Assembly (NCBI RefSeq): GCF_036038375.1 | Contig: NZ_CP107935.1 | Location: 1,984,001-2,048,000, forward strand | Direction of reading: 5' to 3' | Origin: Streptomyces sp. NBC_00414 | GTDB taxonomy: Bacteria; Actinomycetota; Actinomycetes; Streptomycetales; Streptomycetaceae | Length of the DNA stretch: 64,000 bases | Shown: positions 46,544 to 54,770 of the stretch, piece by piece | Layout: each line of letters begins with the position of its first letter | Numbering within the stretch: position 1 is the stretch's first letter | Notes under the pieces: generated by a model | Told to the model about the DNA's origin: nothing | What the model saw: the letters and a program-made list of their open reading frames with translations, nothing else | Database searches by the model: none | Translations under genes and position numbers: made by a program

Positions 46544-47697
46544 CCAGCCGGACCGCTCAATCCCCCTCGCCCGACGGCACGTTGTTGCATCACCGTGCCG
46601 AGGGTCCCGCCTCCGCTCCCCCGCTGCTCCTCGGCCCCTCCCTCGGCACGTCGACGGCCCTGTGGGACAAGGTCGCGCCCGAACTCTCCGTCACCCACCG
46701 GGTGGTGCGCTGGGACCTGCCGGGTCACGGCGACTCCCCCGCCTCTCTGATCGGCCCGGGTGCGACCGTCGGCGACCTCGCGGCGCTGGTGCTGGCGCTC
46801 GCCGACTCGCTGGGCATCGACCGGTTCTCCTGTGCCGGTGTCTCGCTCGGCGGCGCGGTCGGACTGCATCTCGCGGTCCACCACCCGGACCGGGTGGAGA
46901 AGCTCGCCGTGATCTGCTCCTCGGCACACTTCAACGGCTCGAAGCCGTGGGAGGAGCGGGCCTCGCTCGTACGGGCCGAGGGGCTGGCCGAGTTGGCGAA
47001 GGGCGCCGACTCGCGTTGGTTCACGCCCGGGTTCAGCGTTCCCGAGCTGGTCGAGGACCATCGGACAGCCGACCCGGACGCGTACGCCGCGTGCTGTGAC
47101 GCGCTGGCGGCCTTCGACATCCGGGAGCTGCTGCCGCGCATCGGCGCGCCCACGCTGCTCGTCGCCGGGCGCGAGGATCCGGCGACGCCGCCCGCGCATC
47201 TGCGGGAGATCGCGGACGCGGTGCCGGGCGCCGGGCTCGTCGAGATCCCGGGTGCCTCGCATCTCGCGCCCGCGGAGCGGCCGGAGGCCGTACTCACCGC
47301 GCTGCGCGCGCACTTCGGCGGTGACGCGGGGCGGGGGATGGAGGTGCGGCGGCAGGTGCTCGGTGACGAGCACGTGGATCGGGCGCAGGGTCGGCAGTCG
47401 GCGTTCACGGCGCGGTTCCAGGACTTCATCTCACGGTACGCGTGGGGCGAGATCTGGACGGACGAGACGCTTTCGCGCCGTGAGCGCAGCATGGTCACCA
47501 TGACCGCGCTCGTGGCGCACGGGCACTACGACGAGCTGGCGATGCATGTCCGCGCCGCTCGCCGTAACGGGCTCTCGGCGGATGAGATCGGCGCGGTGCT
47601 GTTGCAGACGGCGGTGTACTGCGGGGTTCCGGCGGCGAACTCGGCGTTCGCTGTGGCCCAGCGGGTCCTCTCCGAGGAGGGACGGCCGACGGGGTGA
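46540..47697 (+). CDS. pcaL: PcaL: fused 3-oxoadipate enol-lactonase / 4-carboxymuconolactone decarboxylase
   Basis: Bifunctional enzyme doing two consecutive steps: decarboxylation of 4-carboxymuconolactone and hydrolysis of the enol-lactone to 3-oxoadipate. In 385 residues an alpha/beta-hydrolase domain (1-260) has the nucleophile elbow CAGVSLGGAVG and catalytic His in PGASHLAPAERP. A carboxymuconolactone decarboxylase domain (about 268-380) has RRQVLGDEHVDRA and HGHYDELAMHVRAARRNGLSADEIGAVLLQ-type sequence. The start is TTG 46540 overlapping the pcaB stop (TTGA). PcaL fusions are the rule in Streptomyces and Rhodococcus. It completes the pathway. Confidence 0.94.
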   Translation: MTSRTAQSPSPDGTLLHHRAEGPASAPPLLLGPSLGTSTALWDKVAPELSVTHRVVRWDLPGHGDSPASLIGPGATVGDLAALVLALADSLGIDRFSCAGVSLGGAVGLHLAVHHPDRVEKLAVICSSAHFNGSKPWEERASLVRAEGLAELAKGADSRWFTPGFSVPELVEDHRTADPDAYAACCDALAAFDIRELLPRIGAPTLLVAGREDPATPPAHLREIADAVPGAGLVEIPGASHLAPAERPEAVLTALRAHFGGDAGRGMEVRRQVLGDEHVDRAQGRQSAFTARFQDFISRYAWGEIWTDETLSRRERSMVTMTALVAHGHYDELAMHVRAARRNGLSADEIGAVLLQTAVYCGVPAANSAFAVAQRVLSEEGRPTG

Positions 47698-47788
47698 CCT
47701 GCCGGTGCGGGCGGGCCCCATAGGGGGCGGTCGCCCCCCCCTACGCGCCCGCAGTGGATACCCGGACCGGTCCGGCCCCGACCTGCAC

Positions 47789-47963
47789 CCCGCATGCCGA
47801 CTGCGGGTATGCGGGGGCCGGCCGCGCAGTTCCCCGCGCCCCTACGGGGCCCGCCGAGCCCGCAGTTCGGTTCGAGTCCCGCGGCTCATCCGTCCAGGCA
47901 CCCCCGCATGCACACTGCGGGTACGTGAAGGCTGGACGCGCAGTTCCCCGCGCCCCTACGGGG
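47789..47963 (+). repeat. Two 114-base-spaced composite units containing the dispersed repeat
   Basis: Each unit is a hairpin CCCGCA-7-TGCGGG (47789-47807 and 47903-47921), followed 16 bases later by GCGCAGTTCCCCGCGCCCCT with ACGGGG (47824-47848 and 47938-47963). Both parts are offset by exactly 114 bases. They fill the 258-base gap between the convergent pcaL and ATPase genes. Confidence 0.85.
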
Positions 47964-50637
47964 GCGGGGGCGGGGCGTCCGGGCCCAGTGCCTCGCGGGC
48001 TCGGGTTGCCAGGCCGTCCGCTCCGCAGGATTCGGCCAAGGTCAGGCCCCGGTTGATTTCCGAGGGCGAGCGGGACGCGATGCCGTACTCGACGCGCGCC
48101 GCGGCGTGTTCGTAGGCGCAGGGGGACGATTCCAGGTACGCGACCGCCTGACCGTACAGGGCGACCGAGCGCTGACCCGTCTCCAGGACGGCGGCGCAGC
48201 GCAGGGCCTCGCCGATGGCCGTGTCGGTGCCGAAGCGCTCGGCCTGGACGCGGGCGTCGGCCGCGACCTCCGCGGCCCGGCGCGGGTCCTCGGCGGCGAG
48301 GGTCCGGGCGAGATCGCCCGCCCAGGGCGCCATCACCGTGTTGTGACCGCCGCGGGCCGCGGACATCTTCTCCGCGGTCTCCAGTTCGTTCACCCCCTCC
48401 TCGACACGACCGGTGGCGATGAGCAGCCGGCCCCTTATCGAGTGGGTGTCCGGCAGGACGATCGTGGACGGGTGCGGCGGCTCGAAGGAGTACCGCTCGG
48501 CGATCTCCTCGGCCTCGGCGACATGGCCGCGGGCGAGCAGGGTGTCGATGAGCATGCACGCCGCCGACCAGTGCATGGGCAGTCCACGGCCCACCCGGTC
48601 CGCGAGCCGCAAGGCCTCGCGCAGCGCCTCGTCCGCTTCTCTCAGGCGGCCCCGCCTGCGGAGCACGTACCCGCCGAACGCGTGCGCGAGGGCCAGATGG
48701 CCACCGCTCCAGCCGGCGGACTCGTACGTCCGCCGGGCCTCGGTGAAAAGGCTCTCGGCACGGTCGAGCCGGTCCGCGTACGTGTACGAGATGCCGAGCA
48801 TCATGAGGAGCTCGAAGCTCCACTCGGTGTCGGTCCAGCCGAGTCCGGGCGCGAGACGGCCGTTGACGAGCGAGCGGTCGCAGAGTTCGGCGACCTCCTC
48901 GGCGTTCTCCCCGCGGGTCATGGCGTCGAAGGCCCGCAGGACGAGCAGGGCGCGCTCGGAGTTGTCACGGCCGGTGAGGGGCTTGACCAGCTGGGCCAGC
49001 CGGCGCGAGCGGCCGGGCGCGTCCTCCTCGCCGGCGTGGATGCCCTCCCACATGTAGTGCACGGCCTGCAGCCGCATCCTCGCGGGACCGGCTTCGAGCC
49101 GGTCGGCCTCCGCGTCGACCACCGCGACGGCCTCCTCCAGCTGGTCGTTGTGGACGAGTGCCGAGGACAGGCGGCAGACCGCGTCGACCCGCAGTTCCTC
49201 CTCCAGGCCGTGCACCGTGAGCGCCTGGCGCAGGTATCCGATCGTGGTCGCGGGCGAGGTGAGGAGCGTGGCGCAGCCCAGTTCGTAGAGCACGCGCGCG
49301 TGGACCTCCGGGAGCGGCGGTTCCACCAGGGCGCGCTCCAGGCATCGGCGGGCCGCGTCCGGGGCGCCGACGGCGAGGTGTTCGCGGGCGGCCTCGCGCA
49401 TCTGCTCCACGAGTTCGGGGTCGTCGTCCGGATGGACCTCCAGCAGATGGCGGGAGGCCGCGGCGGCGCCGAGCCCCGACGCGGTGACGACCGAGGCGGC
49501 CACGCCGTGCATGGCGGTGCGCAGCGCGTCCGGGATCGAGCGGTAGACGGCGGTGGCGATGAGCGGGTGGACGAACTCCAGCTCGCCCTCGTCGGCCCGT
49601 CCGGGTGACCGGTCGGCCTCGGTGAGGATGCGTGCGACGCTCAGCCGCACCGCGCAGCGTTCCGCGTCGTCGCGTTGCATTCCGGCCAGTTCGGCGGCGA
49701 GGTCCACGGAGATCTGTGTGCCGAGGATGGCGGCGGCCCAGGCGAACTTGGTGGCGTCGACGCCGAGGCCCTCCAGCCGGTCGACGAGTCCGCGGCCGCG
49801 TGCCGCGCGGTTCAGGGCGCGCAGTTCGGCAGCGGAGTCCTCGACGGGTTCCAGTTCGCTGTCCTGGACCTTGGCGAGGAGTTCCACGCTCTCGTAGGGG
49901 TTGCCGCCGGTGACCGCCCAGACCTCGCGGCAGAACGGGGCGTCGGCGTGCGCGCCGAGTGTGGCGCGGGTGAGTCCGGCCGTGGCGTCCGGGGTGAGTG
50001 CGCGCAGGCTGGGCATCGGGCGGGCCAGCGCGCCGAGCGTGTCGAGGTGGCGGGCGCTCTCGCCGGTGGCGTCCCCGGGGCGGCGGGCGACCACGACGAG
50101 GACGGGCAGATCGTCGAGGCGCTCGGCGAAGGCACCGAGCCAGTGCAGGGTCTCCTGGTCGGCCCAGTGGGCGTCGTCGATGATCAGTACCAGCGGCCAC
50201 TCGCGGCGGGCGAGTCTGCGCACGGCGGCGACCAGGCCGTCGCACACGCCCTGCGGGTCGGCCTGGCGTGCGCCCGGCTCGGCTATGCCGAGTGCGGGTC
50301 CGGCGATGTCGTACCAGTCGCCGAAGTACTCGCGTGCCTCGTCGGGCATGAGTGCCACGAGTGCGGGCTGCAGCAGCTGCCGGACGACGTTGAACGGAAC
50401 GGACGTGATCGTCTCGCCGCCGCGGGCCGACCAGACCGTGCAGCGGCTCTCCGCGACGGCGCGGACCTGGGCGAGCAGAGCGGTCTTGCCGATGCCCGCC
50501 TCGCCGGTGAAGACCAGCAGGCTGCCGGCGGCGGAGCCGGCGCACAGGGCGTCGACCGCCTCCGCGACCGCGGCGAGTTCCGCGTCGCGCTCCCAGAGCG
50601 GTGCCGAGGCGGCCGCATCCGGCCGTGCCTCCGTCAT
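47956..50637 (-). CDS. LuxR/LAL-type AAA ATPase lacking the C-terminal HTH
   Basis: An 893-residue STAND-type ATPase: Walker A FTGEAGIGKTALL (residues 43-55), Walker B LVLIIDDAHWAD (near 150), then a long helical TPR-like region, as in LAL regulators related to MalT. LAL proteins normally end in a LuxR helix-turn-helix of about 65 residues. Here the protein ends GLATRAREALGPDAPPPPP, exactly where that domain should begin, and the stop codon is part of a dispersed repeat. ATG 50637 has GGGGAGG before it. It is either a deletion derivative or a protein that now works without DNA binding. Confidence 0.85.
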   Translation of the reverse strand: MTEARPDAAASAPLWERDAELAAVAEAVDALCAGSAAGSLLVFTGEAGIGKTALLAQVRAVAESRCTVWSARGGETITSVPFNVVRQLLQPALVALMPDEAREYFGDWYDIAGPALGIAEPGARQADPQGVCDGLVAAVRRLARREWPLVLIIDDAHWADQETLHWLGAFAERLDDLPVLVVVARRPGDATGESARHLDTLGALARPMPSLRALTPDATAGLTRATLGAHADAPFCREVWAVTGGNPYESVELLAKVQDSELEPVEDSAAELRALNRAARGRGLVDRLEGLGVDATKFAWAAAILGTQISVDLAAELAGMQRDDAERCAVRLSVARILTEADRSPGRADEGELEFVHPLIATAVYRSIPDALRTAMHGVAASVVTASGLGAAAASRHLLEVHPDDDPELVEQMREAAREHLAVGAPDAARRCLERALVEPPLPEVHARVLYELGCATLLTSPATTIGYLRQALTVHGLEEELRVDAVCRLSSALVHNDQLEEAVAVVDAEADRLEAGPARMRLQAVHYMWEGIHAGEEDAPGRSRRLAQLVKPLTGRDNSERALLVLRAFDAMTRGENAEEVAELCDRSLVNGRLAPGLGWTDTEWSFELLMMLGISYTYADRLDRAESLFTEARRTYESAGWSGGHLALAHAFGGYVLRRRGRLREADEALREALRLADRVGRGLPMHWSAACMLIDTLLARGHVAEAEEIAERYSFEPPHPSTIVLPDTHSIRGRLLIATGRVEEGVNELETAEKMSAARGGHNTVMAPWAGDLARTLAAEDPRRAAEVAADARVQAERFGTDTAIGEALRCAAVLETGQRSVALYGQAVAYLESSPCAYEHAAARVEYGIASRSPSEINRGLTLAESCGADGLATRAREALGPDAPPPPP

Positions 50638-50788
50638 CCCGCTACCTCCCCAGGTTCGCCCGAACGACGTGCAGACTTCGAGCCTAGCCCTCCGGAAGGC
50701 GCGATGGAGCCTGGTCGGGACACCTGTTGCCGTCACGGATGACGGTGGAGGACGGGAGGCGACGGGCCGGGCCGCCGACCAGCAAGGG

Positions 50789-50835
50789 TGAAAGTTATTG
50801 ACTGTCAGCTGCCGTGAACTGAAACTAACTTTCAG
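50789..50835. promoter_or_regulatory. Nested operator candidate before the MHS transporter/anmK operon
   Basis: TGAAAGTTA (50789-50797) and TAACTTTCA (50826-50834) are exact complements. The second arm is also part of a tighter palindrome, CTGAAA-CTAAC-TTTCAG (50819-50835). The AT-rich sites lie 75-120 bases before the transporter start and resemble RpiR/MurR-type operators of amino-sugar genes. Confidence 0.6.
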
Positions 50836-50908
50836 CATCGTCGGCGGAATCGCCGGGCAGGCCTTTCACCCAGGCCCTCCGGGCACGACCCAGTACGGGA
50901 GGAACGGT

Positions 50909-52297
50909 ATGGGTGCCCCGGCGCACGCCTCCGGGCTGTCGGCCGACCGGCCGGAGCGTTCCCGCCGGGCACTGGTCGCGGGGTCGGTGGGCAACTTCAT
51001 CGAGTGGTACGAGTTCGGTGTCTACGGCTATTTCGCGACGGTCATCGCGGCCCGGTTCTTCACCCCGGAGGGCGGCACCGAGGCCGAGGCCCTGGTCCGG
51101 ACGTACGCGTCGTTCGCGCTCGCGTTCTTCTTCCGGCCCGTGGGCGCCGCGCTGTTCGGCCGGCTCGGCGACCGGGTGGGCCGCCGTCCCGTGCTGGTCC
51201 TGGTCATCGTCCTCATGACGGCCGCCACGACCCTGATCGGCGTCCTGCCCACGTACGACACGGTGGGCGCTCTCGCTCCCTGGCTGCTCACCCTCCTCCG
51301 GGTGGTCCAAGGGCTGTCCGCGGGCGGGGAGTTCGGCGGGGCGGTGTCGGTGATGACGGAGTTCGCGCCCCCGGGCAGGCGAGGGCTGTACGGGTCGTGG
51401 CAGTCGTTCACGGTGGCGCTGGGGCTGTTGGGCGGGGCGGGAGCGGCGGCGCTCCTCGCGACCCTGCTCACCGAGGCGCAGCTGAACTCCTGGGGCTGGC
51501 GGCTGCCGTTCCTGCTGACGCTGCCGATGGGGCTCGGGGCCCTGTGGCTGCGGCTGCGCCTCGACGAGACACCGTCCTTCCTGGCCCTCCGGGCGCACCG
51601 GTCCGGTGAGGAGGAACAGCGGCCCGAACGGCCTCCGGGGCGTGCGGTGGTGCGGGCGATCGCGCTGGGCGCGGGGCGCGTCATGGGCTGGGCCGCCGCC
51701 GGTTACACCTTCCTCGTCGTGCTCCCCTCGTATCTGCAGACTTCGCTGAACGCCACCTTCCAGCAGGCGCTGGTGGCCACGGTCCTGGCCAACCTGGGCT
51801 TCGCGGCCACGATCATCCCTGCGGGCCTGCTGAGCGACCGCATCGGCCGGCGGCCGGTGATGGTCACCGGCGCGCTGCTGGTCTCCGTGCTGGCCGTCCC
51901 GCTGCTCGACCTCCTTCAGGACGGGGGCACTTCGAACGCGCTCAAGGGCGCCGCCGTGTTCGTGGCGGGGGCGACCGTGGGCCTGATGGCGGGCCCCGGA
52001 CCCGCGATGCTCTCGGAGATGTTCCCGACGAGCGTGCGGTACACGGGCCTGGGACTCGCCTACGCCCTGTCCAATGCCGTGTTCTCGGGGTGCGCGGGCC
52101 TCATCATCACGGAGACGATCGAGCGGACGGGCAGTGTGGACATCCCGGCGTACTACGCGGCGGCCACCTGCGCGGTCAGCGCGGTCGCACTCCTGACACT
52201 CCGTGAGAAGCGGACGGCCGCCGGGAACGCGCGCGCACAGAAGAAGCGGACAGGGAACCGGACAGCACGGACAGAGCAGGCAGAGAAGGGGAGTTGA
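50909..52297 (+). CDS. MFS transporter, metabolite:H+ symporter (MHS) family
   Basis: Twelve-span proton-coupled importer. The 462 residues begin, after a short head, with the MHS motif GSVGNFIEWYEFGVYGYFA (residues 27-45), the loop GRLGDRVGRRPVLV near 85, and a repeat of that loop, SDRIGRRPVMV, near 315. Close relatives carry organic acids such as alpha-ketoglutarate, proline or shikimate. The GGGAGGA site at 50898-50904 fixes ATG 50909. The anmK gene follows after four bases, so the substrate may be a cell-wall-derived sugar acid such as 1,6-anhydro-N-acetylmuramate, which would be new for MHS. Confidence 0.9.
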   Translation: MGAPAHASGLSADRPERSRRALVAGSVGNFIEWYEFGVYGYFATVIAARFFTPEGGTEAEALVRTYASFALAFFFRPVGAALFGRLGDRVGRRPVLVLVIVLMTAATTLIGVLPTYDTVGALAPWLLTLLRVVQGLSAGGEFGGAVSVMTEFAPPGRRGLYGSWQSFTVALGLLGGAGAAALLATLLTEAQLNSWGWRLPFLLTLPMGLGALWLRLRLDETPSFLALRAHRSGEEEQRPERPPGRAVVRAIALGAGRVMGWAAAGYTFLVVLPSYLQTSLNATFQQALVATVLANLGFAATIIPAGLLSDRIGRRPVMVTGALLVSVLAVPLLDLLQDGGTSNALKGAAVFVAGATVGLMAGPGPAMLSEMFPTSVRYTGLGLAYALSNAVFSGCAGLIITETIERTGSVDIPAYYAAATCAVSAVALLTLREKRTAAGNARAQKKRTGNRTARTEQAEKGS

Positions 52298-52301
52298 GCA
52301 G

Positions 52302-53531
52302 GTGCGGGTGATCGGTCTGATGTCCGGCACGTCGTACGACGCGATCGACGCGGCAGCCGCCGACCTGCACCTCGACGGGGAGAGCCTGGTGCTCCGGCCG
52401 CTCGGGATGGTGAGCGAGCCGTACGGGGCCGGACTGCGCGAGGCGCTCGCGGCGGCGCTGCCCCCGTCGGCCACCACCCTCGCCGAGGTGTGCCGGCTGG
52501 ACACACTCATCGGGCAGGCCTTCGCCGGGGCCGCCGTCCGCGCCCAGCGCGAACTGTGCGACGGGCGGGCCGAGTTGATCGCCTCGCACGGCCAGACGGT
52601 CTTCCACCGGGCCGACGAGGGGCAGGTGCGCGGCACCCTCCAGATCGGGCAGCCGGCCTGGATCGCGGAGGCGACCGGACTTCCCGTGGTCGCCGACCTC
52701 CGGCCGCGTGACATCGCCGCGGGCGGCCAGGGCGCGCCCCTGGTGAGCCTGGTCGACCTCCTGTGGCTGCGCGGGCGGCCGGGCACACCGGTCGCGCTGA
52801 ACCTCGGCGGCATCGCCAACCTCACCGCACCCGACGGCACCGCCTTCGACACGGGCCCCGCGGGCGCGCTGATCGACGCGGCCGTACGCCGCTTCACCGG
52901 CCGCGACTTCGACGCCGACGGGGCCATGGCCGCCCGGGGCACCGTGCACGAGCCCCTGCTGCGGCGCCTGCTCGACGAGCCGTACTACGCGCGGCCGGCC
53001 CCCAAGACGACCGGAAAGGAGCTGTTCCACGAGGGCTACCTGCTCGCGGCGCTCGCCGATCTCGCCGCGTCGCCCGACGCGGACGTGACGTCGCCCGACA
53101 AGAACGTGACATCGGCCCGTGCGGATGTGCCGCCGACCGCCGAGGACGTGGTCGCGACGCTCACCCGGCTCACCGCGCGGACGGTGGCGGACGCCGTCCG
53201 TTCCCTGAGCGCCACCGGGTCCCCGCGCGCCACCGAGGTGATCGTCTCGGGCGGCGGGACGCGCAATCCCGTTCTCATGGAGATGCTCGGCGCGGAACTG
53301 CCGGGAGTGCCGCTCCGCGTCTCCGACAGCCTCGGTCTGCCCGCGGCGGCCAAGGAGGCGTACGCCTTCGCCGTTCTCGGATTCCTGACGCTGCACGGGC
53401 TCACGGGCACCGATCCGAGGAGTACCGGCGCCCGGCACGCCAGTGTGCTCGGCTCGCTCACGCCGGGGCGGGACGGATTCCCGCCGATGCCCGCAGGCGC
53501 GAAACAGCCGGTGCGCCTGGTGCTGGTGTGA
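52302..53531 (+). CDS. anmK: Anhydro-N-acetylmuramic acid kinase
   Basis: Converts 1,6-anhydro-N-acetylmuramate to N-acetylmuramate 6-phosphate in peptidoglycan recycling. The 409 residues have the family motifs VIGLMSGTSYDAIDAA (residues 3-18), LIASHGQTVFHRAD, LQIGQPAWIAE, NLGGIANLT and a C-terminal VSGGGTRNPVLMEML. GTG 52302 is the start, with GGGGAG eight bases before it; upstream in-frame codons lie inside the transporter gene. No MurQ etherase gene adjoins. Co-transcription with the MHS transporter suggests uptake plus activation of the same compound. Confidence 0.93.
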   Translation: MRVIGLMSGTSYDAIDAAAADLHLDGESLVLRPLGMVSEPYGAGLREALAAALPPSATTLAEVCRLDTLIGQAFAGAAVRAQRELCDGRAELIASHGQTVFHRADEGQVRGTLQIGQPAWIAEATGLPVVADLRPRDIAAGGQGAPLVSLVDLLWLRGRPGTPVALNLGGIANLTAPDGTAFDTGPAGALIDAAVRRFTGRDFDADGAMAARGTVHEPLLRRLLDEPYYARPAPKTTGKELFHEGYLLAALADLAASPDADVTSPDKNVTSARADVPPTAEDVVATLTRLTARTVADAVRSLSATGSPRATEVIVSGGGTRNPVLMEMLGAELPGVPLRVSDSLGLPAAAKEAYAFAVLGFLTLHGLTGTDPRSTGARHASVLGSLTPGRDGFPPMPAGAKQPVRLVLV

Positions 53532-53585
53532 CCTGAATCGGGGTCCTCTCATACGGCTTTCACCCACACCTCATACGGTGGGGCC

Positions 53586-54551
53586 ATGACGCAGGCGACT
53601 CCCCCCGGCTGGTATCCCGACCCCGGGCAGACAAGTGACGGTCCCGCCACGCAGCGCTGGTGGGACGGCAGTACATGGACGGACCAGACCCGCCCCGCGG
53701 AGTCGGCCGCCGCATGGGGTGGTCCCCCGGCATATCCGCCGGGCACCCCGTACGGGGGCGCGAGCCCGGGCGGGCCCCGGCGCGGAGTGCGTACGGCGAT
53801 AGCCGTGGCCGCCGCCATAGCGGTGCTCGCGGGCATCGGCGGCGGGGTGTACGCGCTGACCGCCGACGACGGTTCGGACAGCCCCGAGCAGAGCAACGCC
53901 CAGCCCACGCCGTCGCTGCCGGGCGGCCCGCAGGGCCAGGACGGCGGCGGCCAGGGCGGTCCGGGCGGCCAGGACGGCGGTGAGAGCGGGGTTCCGCAGC
54001 CACAGCAGTCCGAGGACGGCTTCGCCGCCGACCCCGTCAACGGCATCAGCCTCCCGGTGCCCGACGACTGGAGCGGCTCGACCATCCAGGTGGGCGCCCA
54101 GGTGACGTCCAAGGACTCCTACAAGTGCCCGGGCGACGCCTCGGCGACCTGTACGCGCGGCGGCGCCTACTCCGCTCCCGCGCTCGCCCTGGAGCTCAAG
54201 GCCACCACCGTCGAGGCGGCGGCCAAGGAGGACATCTCCAAGAACGCCGAGGAATCCTACGGCGGCAAGAGCTACGGCAAGATCACCTCGCACGACGAGC
54301 TCTCCTCGAAGGCCGTCACCGTGGCGGGGCAGAAGGGCTACGCGGTCCGCTGGAAGGTCGTCACGAGCAAGGGCGCCGACGGCTACGTCGAGTCGCTGGT
54401 CTTCCCGGCGCCCGCCAACGCCAAGCAGCTCGTCGTCGTGCGCTTCGGCATCGACGTCGGCTCCGGGGCGCCCAAGCAGTCGGTGATCGACGACATCACG
54501 AAGGGCATCAAGGAGTCCGCCGGCGGCGGTGGCAACGGCCAGGACGTCTAG
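53586..54551 (+). CDS. DUF2510 membrane protein with extracytoplasmic domain
   Basis: A 321-residue protein with an N-terminal DUF2510 motif (PPGWYPDPGQ ... RWWDGSTWTDQ), a Pro/Gly-rich cytoplasmic linker, one membrane segment (TAIAVAAAIAVLAGIGGGVYAL, near 70-90), a Gly/Gln/Asp-rich outside linker and a C-terminal globular domain (about 150-310) with two Cys that may pair (YKCPGDASATC). The function of such proteins is unknown. It is followed by tandem repeats and two strong terminators, so it is monocistronic. Confidence 0.85.
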   Translation: MTQATPPGWYPDPGQTSDGPATQRWWDGSTWTDQTRPAESAAAWGGPPAYPPGTPYGGASPGGPRRGVRTAIAVAAAIAVLAGIGGGVYALTADDGSDSPEQSNAQPTPSLPGGPQGQDGGGQGGPGGQDGGESGVPQPQQSEDGFAADPVNGISLPVPDDWSGSTIQVGAQVTSKDSYKCPGDASATCTRGGAYSAPALALELKATTVEAAAKEDISKNAEESYGGKSYGKITSHDELSSKAVTVAGQKGYAVRWKVVTSKGADGYVESLVFPAPANAKQLVVVRFGIDVGSGAPKQSVIDDITKGIKESAGGGGNGQDV

Positions 54552-54598
54552 GACGCAGGACGTGTAGGACGCAGAACGTCTAGGACGCAGGACGTGTG
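54542..54598 (+). repeat. 16-base tandem repeats after the DUF2510 gene
   Basis: Three and a half copies of a unit like TAGGACGCAGGACGTG, with single-base differences, start within the last codons of the DUF2510 gene and continue past its stop. They probably arose by slippage. Confidence 0.8.
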
Positions 54599-54611
54599 CA
54601 GGAAGTACGAG

Positions 54612-54689
54612 GGTGTGCGGGACACGACCCCCGCACACCGATCGGCCGGGTGGGGCGCCTCTCCGCTCAAGAGGAACCCCACCCGGCCG
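54612..54689 (+). terminator. Tandem terminator hairpins after the DUF2510 gene
   Basis: GGTGTGCGGG pairs with CCCGCACACC (54612-54639, ten pairs), and CGGCCGGGTGGGG pairs with CCCCACCCGGCCG (54643-54689, thirteen pairs, with an inner CCTCT/AGAGG stem). Two strong hairpins in a row separate this gene from the convergent TetR gene. Confidence 0.75.
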
Positions 54690-54770
54690 GGGGGTGCGCG
54701 CCGCCCCCGTCCCCACGGTGCGGCGCGATCAGGTCACCGTCCAGTCATCCCATGGACGGCGGCCTGAGTT

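Noticed and set aside
47861..47885. tRNA T-arm-like sequence GGTTCGAGTCCCG between the two composite repeats
   Set aside because: Only the loop matches; the stem does not pair beyond two bases, no acceptor or anticodon arm is present, and there is no integrase or att duplication nearby.
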